Source: Prevotella sp. CAG:1320
GTDB lineage: Bacteria > Bacteroidota > Bacteroidia > Bacteroidales > Bacteroidaceae
DNA length: 64,000 nucleotides
Direction: 5' to 3'
Assembly (NCBI GenBank): GCA_000435635.1
Contig: FR882149.1
Span: 24,408-88,407 of the forward strand
How positions within the stretch are numbered: the first letter of the stretch is position 1; each line of letters starts with the position of its first letter. The notes beneath the pieces were generated by a model. It saw only the letters and a program-made list of their open reading frames with translations. It made no database searches and was not told where the DNA came from. This document shows positions 51,858-61,708 of the stretch, one piece after another. The position numbers and the translations under genes are program-made.

Positions 51858-54800
51858 TTATTTGTATATTTTCTCTATGACAGCGCCTTGGTAGTAATGG
51901 CGCAATATCTCATCGTAGCCATAGCCTTGGTGCCCCATCATGGCAGCGCCTATCTGACATAAGCCCACACCATGTCCCCAGCCCGCTCCTCTCAAGACGA
52001 ACTTGCCAGGTATGCCTTCCTCGTTCACGTCAAGGCGATCTACTACGAAAGCGGAACTATAGAGATGAGTCTCGCTTAGCGCACGGCGTATTTCCAATTC
52101 CTTACCAATAGTGAAATGAAGCTTACTTCCCTCTATGCGCAGTTGAGACACGCGGCCGCTTTTGCCACGCTCCACTGGTATCAAGTTAATTATCTCGCCA
52201 AAATCCATCTTGAGTTTCCTGGCTATCAATTGGGAGAGTTCCTCCTGCCGATAGCTTACTTCCCAACGATAAAAATCATTGGTTTCTTGATCATAGTCGT
52301 TGAGCACTTGTCGCAACACGCTGGTATCATCTGTATTGCAAAAAGCCTCAGGCTTGGAAAGTATCCATTTTCTGGCCTCTTCCTCTCGAGTAAGGTCTGG
52401 CAATGCCTCGCCTGCGTCATGGTCGTACACAGACTTGAGGTAAGGTTTTTGTGTATTCTCCCAGCAATAAAGATACTCCTCTGTCACACCACCACAGCAC
52501 TTGGAAAAACGGGCATCACATATTTCCCCCTCATACATCAATATCTGTCCGCGAGTCTGCCTGACCGCTTCCCCTACTTGGGCGGAAGTGGCTTTGGTGA
52601 TACCTTGATATCGCTGGCAATGGTCATCCGCGCAAACATCGAAAAGCGTATGGTCCTCACGGTCATACCAACGAATCAACGCGTCATCCCGCTTGATAAA
52701 CGAGAAAAAGTCATTGCCCTCACCAGTGCTCTTGCGTCTGCGTTCCATCTGGGCCAATAACCAAGAACGAGAAATTACCGCATGCGCCTTCAACAACTCT
52801 AGGCCAGACGTGGCACGCATCTCGCTTGAGATTACGCTTTCCAGGTACTTCTCTATTGGCAACTCATTGATGGCGCATATCTTGTCTACTTCCACCACTA
52901 GCTTCAACGTACCCAAGAAGGTCTGCGTTTCCTTGCGTTCCCAATGAAAGTCTACACCTATAGTCACGTCATGAAGCGAAAAAGAAGCGTCCGCGGTCGA
53001 AGGCTGGAAGACAAGTTGACTATATTGCTTGCCATTCCATAATATGCCTCCTTCCGAGAAACATACCTTTTGCATGCCTTCCACAGCGTTGCCTTTGGCC
53101 AAATACGGTTTGTTGAGCGAAAAACAAATCTCCTTGCCTCGCACGATACCTACAGACACCTCGGGTTGTTTGTTGGTCAACGATTCGATAAAGGCCGAAC
53201 AAGGCTTTCGTTCCTTTCGTTCCTCTTGAGCCACCTTTTTCTTGATAGCCTGAATGTCATCTACAGAGGCGGCGCATTCCGCCAAGATTCCCTCAGCCTT
53301 GGCACTCGTAAGCTTACGGAAATCCTCCTCCCTTGGCACAATAATGAGTCCTGCCATGTCCAAGGCGCCAGGAGACACCAAACATTGTTCGTCTCCTTTT
53401 TCATAGTAGCAGTCTGGCCTGTGTTTGGCACGGGGTATTACCACTGTTACGTATTGCCCTTGCTGTTTCCAGCTCAAGATATTCATCATAGGCTCCTCTT
53501 CATGCTCCTTGACGGGCATGGCCTTATACAAGCGGCTGAAAAGCTTGGAATTCATCACCTCATTGGTGCTTTGTATCACAAAGGCACTGATGGCGAAGCC
53601 CGTGAGCAAAGAGATCTGATTACCCTCGTCTAATACATAAAGCGGTTCCAGCTCCCTGCTCAATCGTTGCCATGAGCTTTGTAAAGGCACCACCCCACCG
53701 CTGCCTGCTTGTAAATGCAAATGGTCGGGCGCGGAGGCTCCACATTTTGGTCCGTTATAAAACACCATTAATCCAGGATGCCTGTCCAACACCTGATTGA
53801 TTAAGTGATAGCAATCCATAATGCGTTGGGGCCTATGCTGGCGGGCGGCTATCGTGAAATGAACGGGCAAAATAGGATAAGGATTCACCAACATCTGGAA
53901 ATCCGCGCCCAATGGATTGGCAATCTGTTGGGCGGGGCGATTTCTTTCGCAAAGAAAACAAGGCCGCTCACTCAAGGTATTACTATCTATTTTTGCCCCC
54001 GTAGACACCATGCGGGCTGGATTGTATTGCACCAATATATCATCAGCCAACGCCCTCACTTCTACATTACGCAAATCTCTGTAGCGTTGCCACGCCTCTG
54101 GCCATCGCTCTATCTGCAGGCTGAAAAAACGGCTAGCCGAACTATCTTCCACAATATCCGCCTTGCCTTGCGCCAGCTGTTGCCTTGCCATTATCTCCAT
54201 GGTGCGCAGGCGATCCTTATACAGGTTGTTGGCGTTAACCTTTTCCACGCTAAGCGCGGCATCGCTATTGCCATTCCAACGGCGGCAGAGATATAATTCC
54301 TCATATATGCGGCCTATGCGATAACGACGGCAGAAAGCCAACCCCACGGCATAGTCTTCACCATAACTGGTATTAGGAAAGCGGATTTGCCGCAACAACG
54401 GAGTGAAAAAAGCCCGTGGAGCTCCCAGTCCATTGATACGCAAGGCATTGTTGCATCCGTTATCTTCCGTCCATTCTTTATGGTCTATCAGTCCTGGGGG
54501 AAGGGTGTTCAGGTCAAAGTCACACATCCGATAGCTACCTATCACCATAGCGGCTTTTTGCTCATGGAAAGCATCCACTATCCTTTGCAGCGTAAGAGGT
54601 GAGCTGTAAAGGTCATCGCTATCCAATTGCACGGCAAATCTTCCACAATACTCACTGGAGACGGCTTCATTCCAGCAACCGCCAATACCTAAATCGGTTC
54701 GCTGGGGAATAATGACAAACAGGCGTTGATACTTTTCCGCTTCCAACCTGGCCTGTATATTCCGCAGTATGTCTCCCGTGCGATCGGTGCTATGATTGTC

Positions 54801-55655
54801 CACTACGATAACATTATACTTGAAACTGGTCTTTTGGGAGAGAGCGCTTTCCACCGCGTCCGCAATGGTCTTCTCCCTGTTGAACACGGGTATGACAACA
54901 GAAGCCTCATAGAGAAACTCCTGCTCGGTAAAATCTGGCTGACGATAGTGTCGGGTATCTATCAACGCGCCAATCTTCTCCAAGTGACGAGTCGCCACTT
55001 GCTCCATTTCCAACTGCACGTCGCGATTGCGTGGATTCACGTAGTCGAATTGTTTTTCCCCACTCTTACGAGTGTCATGCTCAGCCTCGGTATAGAGATA
55101 TTCATTGATATGGAAGAGCTTAGCCTCACGGCTCAAGAAGAGACGCAGGTCATATAGCCCGGCATATTGATAATCTCGAGTATCTGGATGAGAGATGAAA
55201 TCGCGCACCAAAGAGGACTTCACGAGCCATAAGGCACCAAAATCAAAATCATCACGCACAGATCCCTCCTGGTAATCTATCACGGGATGGCATTGCCTAA
55301 TTCCACTCACCATGGAGTAACGGTCACTATACACCATGCCCGCGTCAGTGTCCGCCGCTACCCTGAGAAATCTCTCCAACGCGAATTGGCCAAGACTGAT
55401 GGAAGTAGCCTTTGTACAAAGCAACAGGTAGTCCGCGGTAGCGCTCTCCGCAAGACTACGTATGGCACTTGTGGAAGTCACTCTGTCTATAACCACGAAA
55501 CTAGCGTTGCAAGGTGCTGGATATCGCGCGGCAAAGGCCTCGCTAACGAGCAAATACACACGGGAAATCGCCTTGTTCTCCTTGAACTCCGCCAGCATTT
55601 CCTTCATGGTATTGAAATCATCACACGGCAAAAACAGGTCTATCTTGTCTCTCAT
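51858..55655 (-). CDS. Glycosyltransferase / DUF4922 / SpoIID fusion protein
   Basis: A 1265-residue three-part protein. Residues 1 to about 245 are a glycosyltransferase-like region; about 250-520 a family 2 GT-A domain ([18 protein letters not shown], later QLDSDDLY). About 560-850 match DUF4922, a HIT/galactose-1-phosphate-uridylyltransferase-like fold: [12 protein letters not shown] near 563 and [11 protein letters not shown] near 643. About 890-1265 are a SpoIID/LytB domain: [19 protein letters not shown] near 942 and [19 protein letters not shown] near 1223. No signal peptide is evident, odd for a SpoIID domain. Followed by the AmpG-like transporter. Inferred role: cell-wall sugar recycling or remodelling. 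Confidence 0.85.
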   Translation of the reverse strand: MRDKIDLFLPCDDFNTMKEMLAEFKENKAISRVYLLVSEAFAARYPAPCNASFVVIDRVTSTSAIRSLAESATADYLLLCTKATSISLGQFALERFLRVAADTDAGMVYSDRYSMVSGIRQCHPVIDYQEGSVRDDFDFGALWLVKSSLVRDFISHPDTRDYQYAGLYDLRLFLSREAKLFHINEYLYTEAEHDTRKSGEKQFDYVNPRNRDVQLEMEQVATRHLEKIGALIDTRHYRQPDFTEQEFLYEASVVIPVFNREKTIADAVESALSQKTSFKYNVIVVDNHSTDRTGDILRNIQARLEAEKYQRLFVIIPQRTDLGIGGCWNEAVSSEYCGRFAVQLDSDDLYSSPLTLQRIVDAFHEQKAAMVIGSYRMCDFDLNTLPPGLIDHKEWTEDNGCNNALRINGLGAPRAFFTPLLRQIRFPNTSYGEDYAVGLAFCRRYRIGRIYEELYLCRRWNGNSDAALSVEKVNANNLYKDRLRTMEIMARQQLAQGKADIVEDSSASRFFSLQIERWPEAWQRYRDLRNVEVRALADDILVQYNPARMVSTGAKIDSNTLSERPCFLCERNRPAQQIANPLGADFQMLVNPYPILPVHFTIAARQHRPQRIMDCYHLINQVLDRHPGLMVFYNGPKCGASAPDHLHLQAGSGGVVPLQSSWQRLSRELEPLYVLDEGNQISLLTGFAISAFVIQSTNEVMNSKLFSRLYKAMPVKEHEEEPMMNILSWKQQGQYVTVVIPRAKHRPDCYYEKGDEQCLVSPGALDMAGLIIVPREEDFRKLTSAKAEGILAECAASVDDIQAIKKKVAQEERKERKPCSAFIESLTNKQPEVSVGIVRGKEICFSLNKPYLAKGNAVEGMQKVCFSEGGILWNGKQYSQLVFQPSTADASFSLHDVTIGVDFHWERKETQTFLGTLKLVVEVDKICAINELPIEKYLESVISSEMRATSGLELLKAHAVISRSWLLAQMERRRKSTGEGNDFFSFIKRDDALIRWYDREDHTLFDVCADDHCQRYQGITKATSAQVGEAVRQTRGQILMYEGEICDARFSKCCGGVTEEYLYCWENTQKPYLKSVYDHDAGEALPDLTREEEARKWILSKPEAFCNTDDTSVLRQVLNDYDQETNDFYRWEVSYRQEELSQLIARKLKMDFGEIINLIPVERGKSGRVSQLRIEGSKLHFTIGKELEIRRALSETHLYSSAFVVDRLDVNEEGIPGKFVLRGAGWGHGVGLCQIGAAMMGHQGYGYDEILRHYYQGAVIEKIYK

Positions 55656-55682
55656 GATTGTCGGTTATACTTTATTTTCATG

Positions 55683-55690
55683 CAAAGGTA
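55683..55690 (-). promoter_or_regulatory. Promoter -7 box of the fusion-protein operon
   Basis: TACCTTTG on the minus strand, 27 bp before the ATG at 55655. Confidence 0.55.
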
Positions 55691-55744
55691 ATAAAAAATA
55701 CCGATTATCTCCCCTTTCACATATCTTATATCGGGAAAAAACCT

Positions 55745-55752
55745 TATCTTCG
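55745..55752 (+). promoter_or_regulatory. Possible promoter -7 box of the GH127 gene
   Basis: TATCTTCG, one mismatch from TAnnTTTG, 26 bp before the ATG at 55779; divergent from the fusion-protein promoter 55 bp away. Confidence 0.4.
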
Positions 55753-55778
55753 CGATAGAAAGTACCTAAACAACTTAC

Positions 55779-58202
55779 ATGAACATGAAAAAAACACTTT
55801 TGGCTCTATTCTGCCTGATGGCCACCGCCTCGCTTTGGGCGCAAGAGAGATTGTATCCCAACACTTTCCCCTTAGGAAAAGTGCAATTGCTGGACGGCCC
55901 TTTCAAACACGCTTGCGACTTGAACATCAAGACGTTGCTCGCCTATGACACAGACCGATTACTGGCTCCTTTCCTAAAAGAGGCCGGACTGCCTTTGAAG
56001 GGTGAGCTATTCCCCAACTGGGAAGGTCTGGACGGACACGTAGGCGGACATTACCTTACGGCCTTGGCCATCCATTATGCCGCCACGGGCGACCAAAGGC
56101 TCAAAGAGCGCATGGACTACATGCTGAGCGAGTTGAAGCGGTGCCAAGAGGCCAATGGAGATGGCTACGTTGGCGGAGTTCCCAACGGCAAGATGTGCTG
56201 GGACGAGATAAAGAAAGGCAACGTGGGCATTATCTGGAAGTACTGGGTGCCATGGTACAACATGCACAAGATATACGCCGGTCTCCGCGACGCCTGGTCT
56301 TACACGGGCAATGAGCAAGCGCGACAGATGTTCCTGGAGCTTTGCGACTGGGGGCTAACCGTCATTGCGCCGCTCAACAACCAGCAAATGGAGCAAATGC
56401 TGGAAAATGAGTTCGGAGGCATGGACGAAGTTTACGCAGATGCCTATCAAATGACCGGTGACCTGAAATACCTGGATGCCGCGAAACGCTTCTCCCACCA
56501 TTGGCTGCTGGATAGCATGGTGAAGGGGGTAGACAACCTGGACAACAAGCACGCCAACACCCAGGTGCCAAAGGTGGTAGGTTATCAACGCATAGCTGAG
56601 TTATGCGAACAGGCGGGACAACTTGAGGACGCGGCCACCTATAAAAAAGCGGCCGAGTTCTTCTGGCAGACCGTAGTATACAACCGCTCACTAGCACTAG
56701 GAGGCAACAGCCGCAGGGAGCACTTCGCGGCAGCAACTGACTGCCGTAGCTATGTGGAAGACCGTGAGGGTCCAGAGTCATGCAACACCAACAACATGAT
56801 GAAGCTGACCGAAGGACTCTTCCGCATGACACCCAACGCACAATACGCCGATTTCTATGAGCGAGCCATGCTCAATCACATACTATCCACTCAGCATCCC
56901 GTGCATGGTGGTTATGTTTATTTCACCCCAGCCCGCCCCGCACACTACCGTGTCTATTCCGCCCCCAACAGCGCCATGTGGTGTTGCGTTGGAACAGGCA
57001 TGGAAAACCATGGCAAATATGGCGAGTTCATCTACACCCATCAGGGAGACAGCCTTTGGGTAAACCTTTTCGTGGCTTCCAAGTTGAATTGGGAGGAAAA
57101 AGGTATGACCATTACCCAGGAGACACAGTTCCCTTATGAGGAGACCACCCGCCTGACTATCAACGTGAAGAAATCCCGCAAGGCCAAGCTCCTTATCCGC
57201 AAACCATCTTGGTGCAAAGACGGGGAAATGAAAGTTATCTGCAAAGGCGAAGACTACGCCGCCAAGGGAGCGCAAGCCAACGGATATATCCTGATAGACC
57301 GTAAATGGAAAGATGGTGACGTAGTGGAAATCACCCTGCCCATGCACGTCAGGCTGGAGCAATTACCCAACGTGCCCGAATACGTAGCTATCATGCGTGG
57401 CCCCGTGCTCTTGAGTTGCAGGATGGGAACGGAAGGACTGGACGGATTGGTAGCAGATGACAGCCGATGGGGACATATCGCCCATGGCCCGTTGGTATCG
57501 CTCTTCGACACCCCAGCCCTCATAGGCCAGCGAGACCAACTGCAAGCCGCCCTTGAGAAAATGACTCCCGTGCCTGGCAAGCCTTTCCATTTCACCGTGG
57601 CCAACCTATTCTCCCTGAAAGGAGAAAAACTTCCCAGCATCGAACTAGAGCCTTTCTTCAGCCTGCACGACAGCCGCTACATGATGTATTGGCTCTCCAT
57701 GGAACAACCCGCTTACGACAAGATGATGCAGGCACGCAAGGAGGCCGAGCTACGCAAACTGGACCTTGACCGCCGTACCGTAGACATGGTAACACCTGGC
57801 GAACAACAACCAGAGGTGGATCATAAGGCAAAATACGAGGGCTCCACTAAGGGCAACTTCCAAAACATGCCCTATCGTGACGCCAAGGACGGAGGCTTCT
57901 TCCAATACGAATTGGCCACACAGGGTCGCACGGACTTGACACTCGTGGTGGACTACTGGGGCAATGAGTCGGGAGCGAGAGCCTTCTCCATCCTCGTGGA
58001 TGGCCAGCCCCTGGCCGAGGAGAGCCTGAGCGGTAAGTGGAACAAGGAAGCCTTGGTATCGCAAGAGTACCCCCTCTCCGCTGACCTGCTGAAGGACAAG
58101 GAATTCATCACGGTAAGATTCCAGTCCTCCCCAGGCAAGATAGCGGGCGGTGTCTATGCCGTCCGGCTGGTAACGCCAAAGGGCTCCGACGTGAAGAAAT
58201 AA
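55779..58202 (+). CDS. GH127 beta-L-arabinofuranosidase
   Basis: An 807-residue secreted glycoside hydrolase. Signal peptide MKKTLLALFCLMATASLWA. GH127 (alpha/alpha)6 barrel with NWEGLDGHVGGHYLTALA near residue 85, the catalytic/metal region EGPESCNTNNMMKLT near 330 and MWCCVGTGMENHGKYGE near 400. In characterised members a cysteine nucleophile sits in a zinc-bound cysteine cluster with a glutamate; those residues are present. A C-terminal beta domain (about 690-805) resembles DUF6805. It removes beta-L-arabinofuranose from plant glycans or glycoproteins. Single-gene unit with its own terminator. Confidence 0.92.
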   Translation: MNMKKTLLALFCLMATASLWAQERLYPNTFPLGKVQLLDGPFKHACDLNIKTLLAYDTDRLLAPFLKEAGLPLKGELFPNWEGLDGHVGGHYLTALAIHYAATGDQRLKERMDYMLSELKRCQEANGDGYVGGVPNGKMCWDEIKKGNVGIIWKYWVPWYNMHKIYAGLRDAWSYTGNEQARQMFLELCDWGLTVIAPLNNQQMEQMLENEFGGMDEVYADAYQMTGDLKYLDAAKRFSHHWLLDSMVKGVDNLDNKHANTQVPKVVGYQRIAELCEQAGQLEDAATYKKAAEFFWQTVVYNRSLALGGNSRREHFAAATDCRSYVEDREGPESCNTNNMMKLTEGLFRMTPNAQYADFYERAMLNHILSTQHPVHGGYVYFTPARPAHYRVYSAPNSAMWCCVGTGMENHGKYGEFIYTHQGDSLWVNLFVASKLNWEEKGMTITQETQFPYEETTRLTINVKKSRKAKLLIRKPSWCKDGEMKVICKGEDYAAKGAQANGYILIDRKWKDGDVVEITLPMHVRLEQLPNVPEYVAIMRGPVLLSCRMGTEGLDGLVADDSRWGHIAHGPLVSLFDTPALIGQRDQLQAALEKMTPVPGKPFHFTVANLFSLKGEKLPSIELEPFFSLHDSRYMMYWLSMEQPAYDKMMQARKEAELRKLDLDRRTVDMVTPGEQQPEVDHKAKYEGSTKGNFQNMPYRDAKDGGFFQYELATQGRTDLTLVVDYWGNESGARAFSILVDGQPLAEESLSGKWNKEALVSQEYPLSADLLKDKEFITVRFQSSPGKIAGGVYAVRLVTPKGSDVKK

Positions 58203-58210
58203 GCAGAAGC

Positions 58211-58255
58211 CCCTATGGAAAAGCGATCCTTTCCGCCTTCCATAGGGGTTTTTTA
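58211..58255 (+). terminator. Terminator of the GH127 gene
   Basis: CCCCTATGGAA (58211-58221) pairs perfectly with TTCCATAGGGG (58239-58249), followed by TTTTTT; begins 8 bp after the stop. Confidence 0.9.
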
Positions 58256-58390
58256 TGAGAAAACCTATAGAAATATCATGACAAGTAAACTATAGCGCGC
58301 TTCAATGGCCGCAAGAAAAGGCGATTAACCATAGAAAGCGAGCTTGTCCGCGAAAGCGTGAACGATGAGATCCGCTTTTCCCCATGAAAG

Positions 58391-58450
58391 CAAAACAAGT
58401 TGTTTTGAAGGGCAAAACAACTTAATTTGATGAGCAATTCAAGTTATTTC
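58391..58450. repeat. Inverted repeat cluster D3 (CAAAACAACTT word)
   Basis: AAAACAAGTTGTTTTG, then CAAAACAACTTAATTTG and a decayed third unit (AATTCAAGTTATTT). Same word as at 971-998 and 39168-39204. It lies between the GH127 terminator and the 3' end of the phosphoesterase gene. Confidence 0.6.
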
Positions 58451-58512
58451 CCAAAAAGCCCCAATGGGGCGGAAAAAACACTCGTAAAGAACCGAAAGGA
58501 ATATATAATGAA

Positions 58513-59619
58513 CTAGCGCTTGCGCCTCAAGGTAATGAGATTCACCTCAGGCCACGCGCCAAAACGAAAAGGGACTGTACCGCCTATACCTGGAGACACA
58601 TGCAGCATCTTTCCGTTCTCCACGTAAGCCCCGCCCCATTCATTGTAGGCCCAACGGGCAGGAGACCAACGTCCTATTCGCAACTGAGCCGCATGGGTAT
58701 GGCCAGAAAGGGTAAGCTGGATGTCTGTCTTGCGGGTAACCTCACTCCTCCAATGGGTAGGATCGTGGCTAAGCAATATCTTGAAAATGCCTTCGGGCAA
58801 TCCTTCCATGGCCAGGCGCAAGTCTCCCCGACTGGGGAAAGGCGGCTTGCCGATATTCTCCACGCCTATCAAAGCTATTTGGGCAGCATCCCGTTCTATG
58901 ATATGATGAGAGTTGTTGAGCAACCGCCACCCCATACGGGCCTCCATCCGTTCCAGCACTCTTAGGTTGCGTTGAGCATGGGCAGCCGTGTGATCCTGCC
59001 CGTACTCACAGTAGTCATGGTTGCCTAATATGGAGAAAACCCCGTCAGGGGCATACAATTTTCCCAGCACGGGAAGGTATGGCACCAACTCGCCAGCACT
59101 CACGTTTACCAAGTCACCCGTGAAAACGATAAGGTCAGGCCGCTGCTTGTTGATGGTACTTACAATGCGGGAGACAAAATGGGAATGTGCTCCAAAGGTG
59201 CCCAAATGCACATCGGAAAGCTGCATCACCTTATAGCCGTCAAACTCCTCAGGTAAGTCTGGCGATGCGCAAGTGGCACGCTTCACCACCAAGTGTCTCC
59301 AACCAAAGGCGAAACCATAGAGGAAGAGGGCAATGACCGCCAATGCGGGTATCAAGGCCACCCCGACCCCAGCCCAAGGAGCAATGGCGACAAAGATGAG
59401 CTTAGGCAAACTGGAAAGCAAAAGCAAGCTAAAGAAAGCTCGCAACATGGAATTATGATACCAGCCCAACATGGAAGCGAATAGCGAAAACGCCATTCCC
59501 AACGTGGGTAACCACCACAACCAAATGGCCCAAGTATCACGGACATAAACGTCCCAAATATAAAAATCGGGAAAAATGACCAGCAATGTGATCACGATAA
59601 CGGGAAGTGCGTGGCGCAT
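58513..59619 (-). CDS. Membrane-anchored metallophosphoesterase (paralogue)
   Basis: A 368-residue protein with three or four N-terminal membrane helices and a calcineurin-like domain. Motifs: MQLSDVHLG near 151, FTGDLVN near 187, LGNHDYCEYG near 215, LSHDPTHW near 288, LSGHTHAAQLRIG near 309. Same architecture as the gene at 42798-43964, with clear but partial similarity, so the genome keeps two divergent copies. Its 3' end is flanked by repeat cluster D3 and its start faces tRNA-Tyr. Substrate unknown. Confidence 0.87.
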   Translation of the reverse strand: MRHALPVIVITLLVIFPDFYIWDVYVRDTWAIWLWWLPTLGMAFSLFASMLGWYHNSMLRAFFSLLLLSSLPKLIFVAIAPWAGVGVALIPALAVIALFLYGFAFGWRHLVVKRATCASPDLPEEFDGYKVMQLSDVHLGTFGAHSHFVSRIVSTINKQRPDLIVFTGDLVNVSAGELVPYLPVLGKLYAPDGVFSILGNHDYCEYGQDHTAAHAQRNLRVLERMEARMGWRLLNNSHHIIERDAAQIALIGVENIGKPPFPSRGDLRLAMEGLPEGIFKILLSHDPTHWRSEVTRKTDIQLTLSGHTHAAQLRIGRWSPARWAYNEWGGAYVENGKMLHVSPGIGGTVPFRFGAWPEVNLITLRRKR

Positions 59620-59654
59620 AGGCTAAAAAGGTATCAACTTCCAAAAGGGAAGGT

Positions 59655-59739
59655 TGGTGGGTGGTGATGGATTCGAACCACCGAAGGCATCGCCAGCAGA
59701 TTTACAGTCTGCCCCATTTGGCCACTCTGGTAACCACCC
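59655..59739 (-). tRNA. tRNA-Tyr (anticodon GTA)
   Basis: On the minus strand the acceptor stem GGGTGGT pairs with ACCACCC, followed by discriminator A and an encoded CCA (85 nt in all). The anticodon loop CTGTAAA reads GTA. A long variable arm is present, as expected for bacterial tRNA-Tyr, and the T-loop is GGTTCGAATCC. It is transcribed toward the phosphoesterase gene. Confidence 0.95.
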
Positions 59740-59887
59740 ATTGCCTGAAAGGCGGTGCAAAGGTACTGTTTATTTTTCACTCCCGCAAATCTTACGGTCA
59801 TTTTTTCTTGGCAAAAATTCATTTGGCAGGGTAAAACGCAATGCCTGGCCACGACAACCAGCCTCAGAAAGCCGGCAATATAGTACC

Positions 59888-59995
59888 ATTCCCAGTACCA
59901 GCTATGTGGTACTGGAGTTTCAGCTAACTGGTACTGGAGTTTTACATAGGTGGTACTGCAGTACCAGCTAACTGGTACTGGCGATACTGTCAACT
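59888..59995. repeat. Palindromic repeat cluster A3
   Basis: Four or five units of CAGTACCAGCTA-xx-TGGTACTG with the alternative end word GAGTTTC, the third copy of family A (others at 786-968 and 38981-39156). The 47-bp downstream segment shared by A1 and A2 is absent here. No ORF between the tRNA and 60027. Confidence 0.75.
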
Positions 59996-60026
59996 GGCTT
60001 GGGTGACTTGATAAGCATACAAGAAA

Positions 60027-60051
60027 GGCGCACCCCCTAGAGGATGCGCCC
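60027..60051 (-). terminator. Terminator of the SusCD operon
   Basis: On the minus strand GGGCGCATCC, TCTA loop, GGGGGTGCGCC, then TTTCTT, 28 bp after the last gene's stop. Confidence 0.8.
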
Positions 60052-60078
60052 TTATCAAGATATCACTTTCAAAAGAAA

Positions 60079-61680
60079 TCACTTCAACCAGCGTGGGTCA
60101 CCTGCGCCATAGTAAACCATGTCCTCGTCTTGAGGAGTCAAGTTTCCATTGGCAGCGTCTACGAACTGCGGATCTGCCTCCGTGGCAACAGAAGCGTTGT
60201 CGTCCGCGTGCAGCTTGCCCCACAAGTTAGGACTGCTAAACCAGTAGTTGCCATCATAAGTCTCACGGCTTACCTTCATGCCGTCAGTCCTTGCCCATAC
60301 ACCGGCGTTGCCGGAGCATTGGTCGTTACCGATGGCGTAGAAGATGCTGTTGGTCACTGTGAAGGTAGCGCTCTCGCCATCCGTGATGCGGAACAGGCCG
60401 CTGTTATTTGAGCCGGTATCCTCATTACAGAGGTTGTAGAACGTACAGTGGTCGAACGTGATGCTGCCTGTCAGCGTAGCCTGGCAACGAACGAAGGTAC
60501 GGAAGCCATTCGCGAAGGTGGTGTTGGTCACCATAAGGGAGCCAATTGTTCCGCCACGGAAGTCAAAGCCGTCACCTCCAGTCGGGCAAAGGTCATGGAT
60601 GTAGCAATTGGTGATGGTGATGTCACCAAGAGTACCCTTATTATTATTGTAGATAAAGTTCTTGCCATAGCCCATTATCTCACAACTGTTGAGATTAATC
60701 GAGTTGATGACACCAGCCGCGTCGGTGATCTCTATGAAGTTGCCGCGTTGGTCTTGCCCCTCTACCGCAGAACCATCCAGCTTCAGGTTACTCAAGGTGA
60801 GAGAACCTACTGAAGTGGCGATGCCAAACTTCACGCGCAACGTGGAAACTGCTGCGGGATTACCAGCGATGGTCACATCCTTGTCTATATCCACGTCACC
60901 CATCGTGAGATCCAAAGCATCCATCAAGAAGATACCACGACCATCATCTGCGGCGATAGCAGCAAGCAAGTCGTCGGCGGTAGCTCCCTCATGCAATACG
61001 GTCATGTTACCCGTGTCGATGGTGGTGGTAAAGGTACGCTGTCCACGTATGTCACCATTGTCGCGATACATGGTAGCAGTATAGTCGGTCTCGGGAGAAA
61101 GTCCCTCGATATAGGCATAGCCATTGGCTATGTCATCCGCCGTGATGGTATAGTTCACGGTATTGGCACTCGTATCGGTGGTGGGCACCACTTCGATGGT
61201 AGCTGCCACCTCGCCGGCTGGCCAGCGCAGCGTGATATAGGTGCCACCTACGTCCTCAGTAGCCACAGCCTCCAGTATTTGCTCGGTAGCGGTCTGGAAA
61301 GTGCCGGTAGCCCAGTTAGACTCCTTCACTTGTCCCACTGCCTTGACGCGGAAGGAGTAAGTGGTGGCTCCACTCAGATCTTCCATCAACAGCGAGCGAG
61401 TGGAAGAAGTGTAAGTAGCCACGGGGTCGCCCTGGAAAGTCAGGGCGCCACCATCATCATAAAGTTCAGCCAGGAAGGTCACAGTGTCCGCCTCGGAGAG
61501 GCATCCCCAGTTGGCCGTAACGTCCACTTGGTCTACACGGAACTCCAGGTTGGTAGGGGCAAACAGGCGATCAAACTCCACGCTAGTCAACTCATCGTCT
61601 GGATCAGAGCAGGAAGCGAGGGCGAACAGTGCGCAACCCATTCCCAATGCGTAACTGATTTTTTTCAGTATCTTGTTCAT
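60079..61680 (-). CDS. DUF5123/DUF4957 surface lipoprotein with parallel beta-helix
   Basis: A 533-residue lipoprotein (lipobox cysteine in FALASCSDPDD near residue 24). Two fibronectin type III-like domains (about 40-135 and 137-225), then a right-handed parallel beta-helix region (about 240-470) with the regular ITITNCYIHDLCPTGGDGFD-type coils typical of DUF4957, and a C-terminal DUF5123 part ending ADPQFVDAANGNLTPQ. Such proteins accompany SusCD pairs in pectin-directed loci and may bind polysaccharide. It lies 28 bp after susD in the same operon. No catalytic residues can be named. Confidence 0.85.
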   Translation of the reverse strand: MNKILKKISYALGMGCALFALASCSDPDDELTSVEFDRLFAPTNLEFRVDQVDVTANWGCLSEADTVTFLAELYDDGGALTFQGDPVATYTSSTRSLLMEDLSGATTYSFRVKAVGQVKESNWATGTFQTATEQILEAVATEDVGGTYITLRWPAGEVAATIEVVPTTDTSANTVNYTITADDIANGYAYIEGLSPETDYTATMYRDNGDIRGQRTFTTTIDTGNMTVLHEGATADDLLAAIAADDGRGIFLMDALDLTMGDVDIDKDVTIAGNPAAVSTLRVKFGIATSVGSLTLSNLKLDGSAVEGQDQRGNFIEITDAAGVINSINLNSCEIMGYGKNFIYNNNKGTLGDITITNCYIHDLCPTGGDGFDFRGGTIGSLMVTNTTFANGFRTFVRCQATLTGSITFDHCTFYNLCNEDTGSNNSGLFRITDGESATFTVTNSIFYAIGNDQCSGNAGVWARTDGMKVSRETYDGNYWFSSPNLWGKLHADDNASVATEADPQFVDAANGNLTPQDEDMVYYGAGDPRWLK

Positions 61681-61708
61681 AATATGTTGTTCTTGTTATA
61701 GGTATAAA

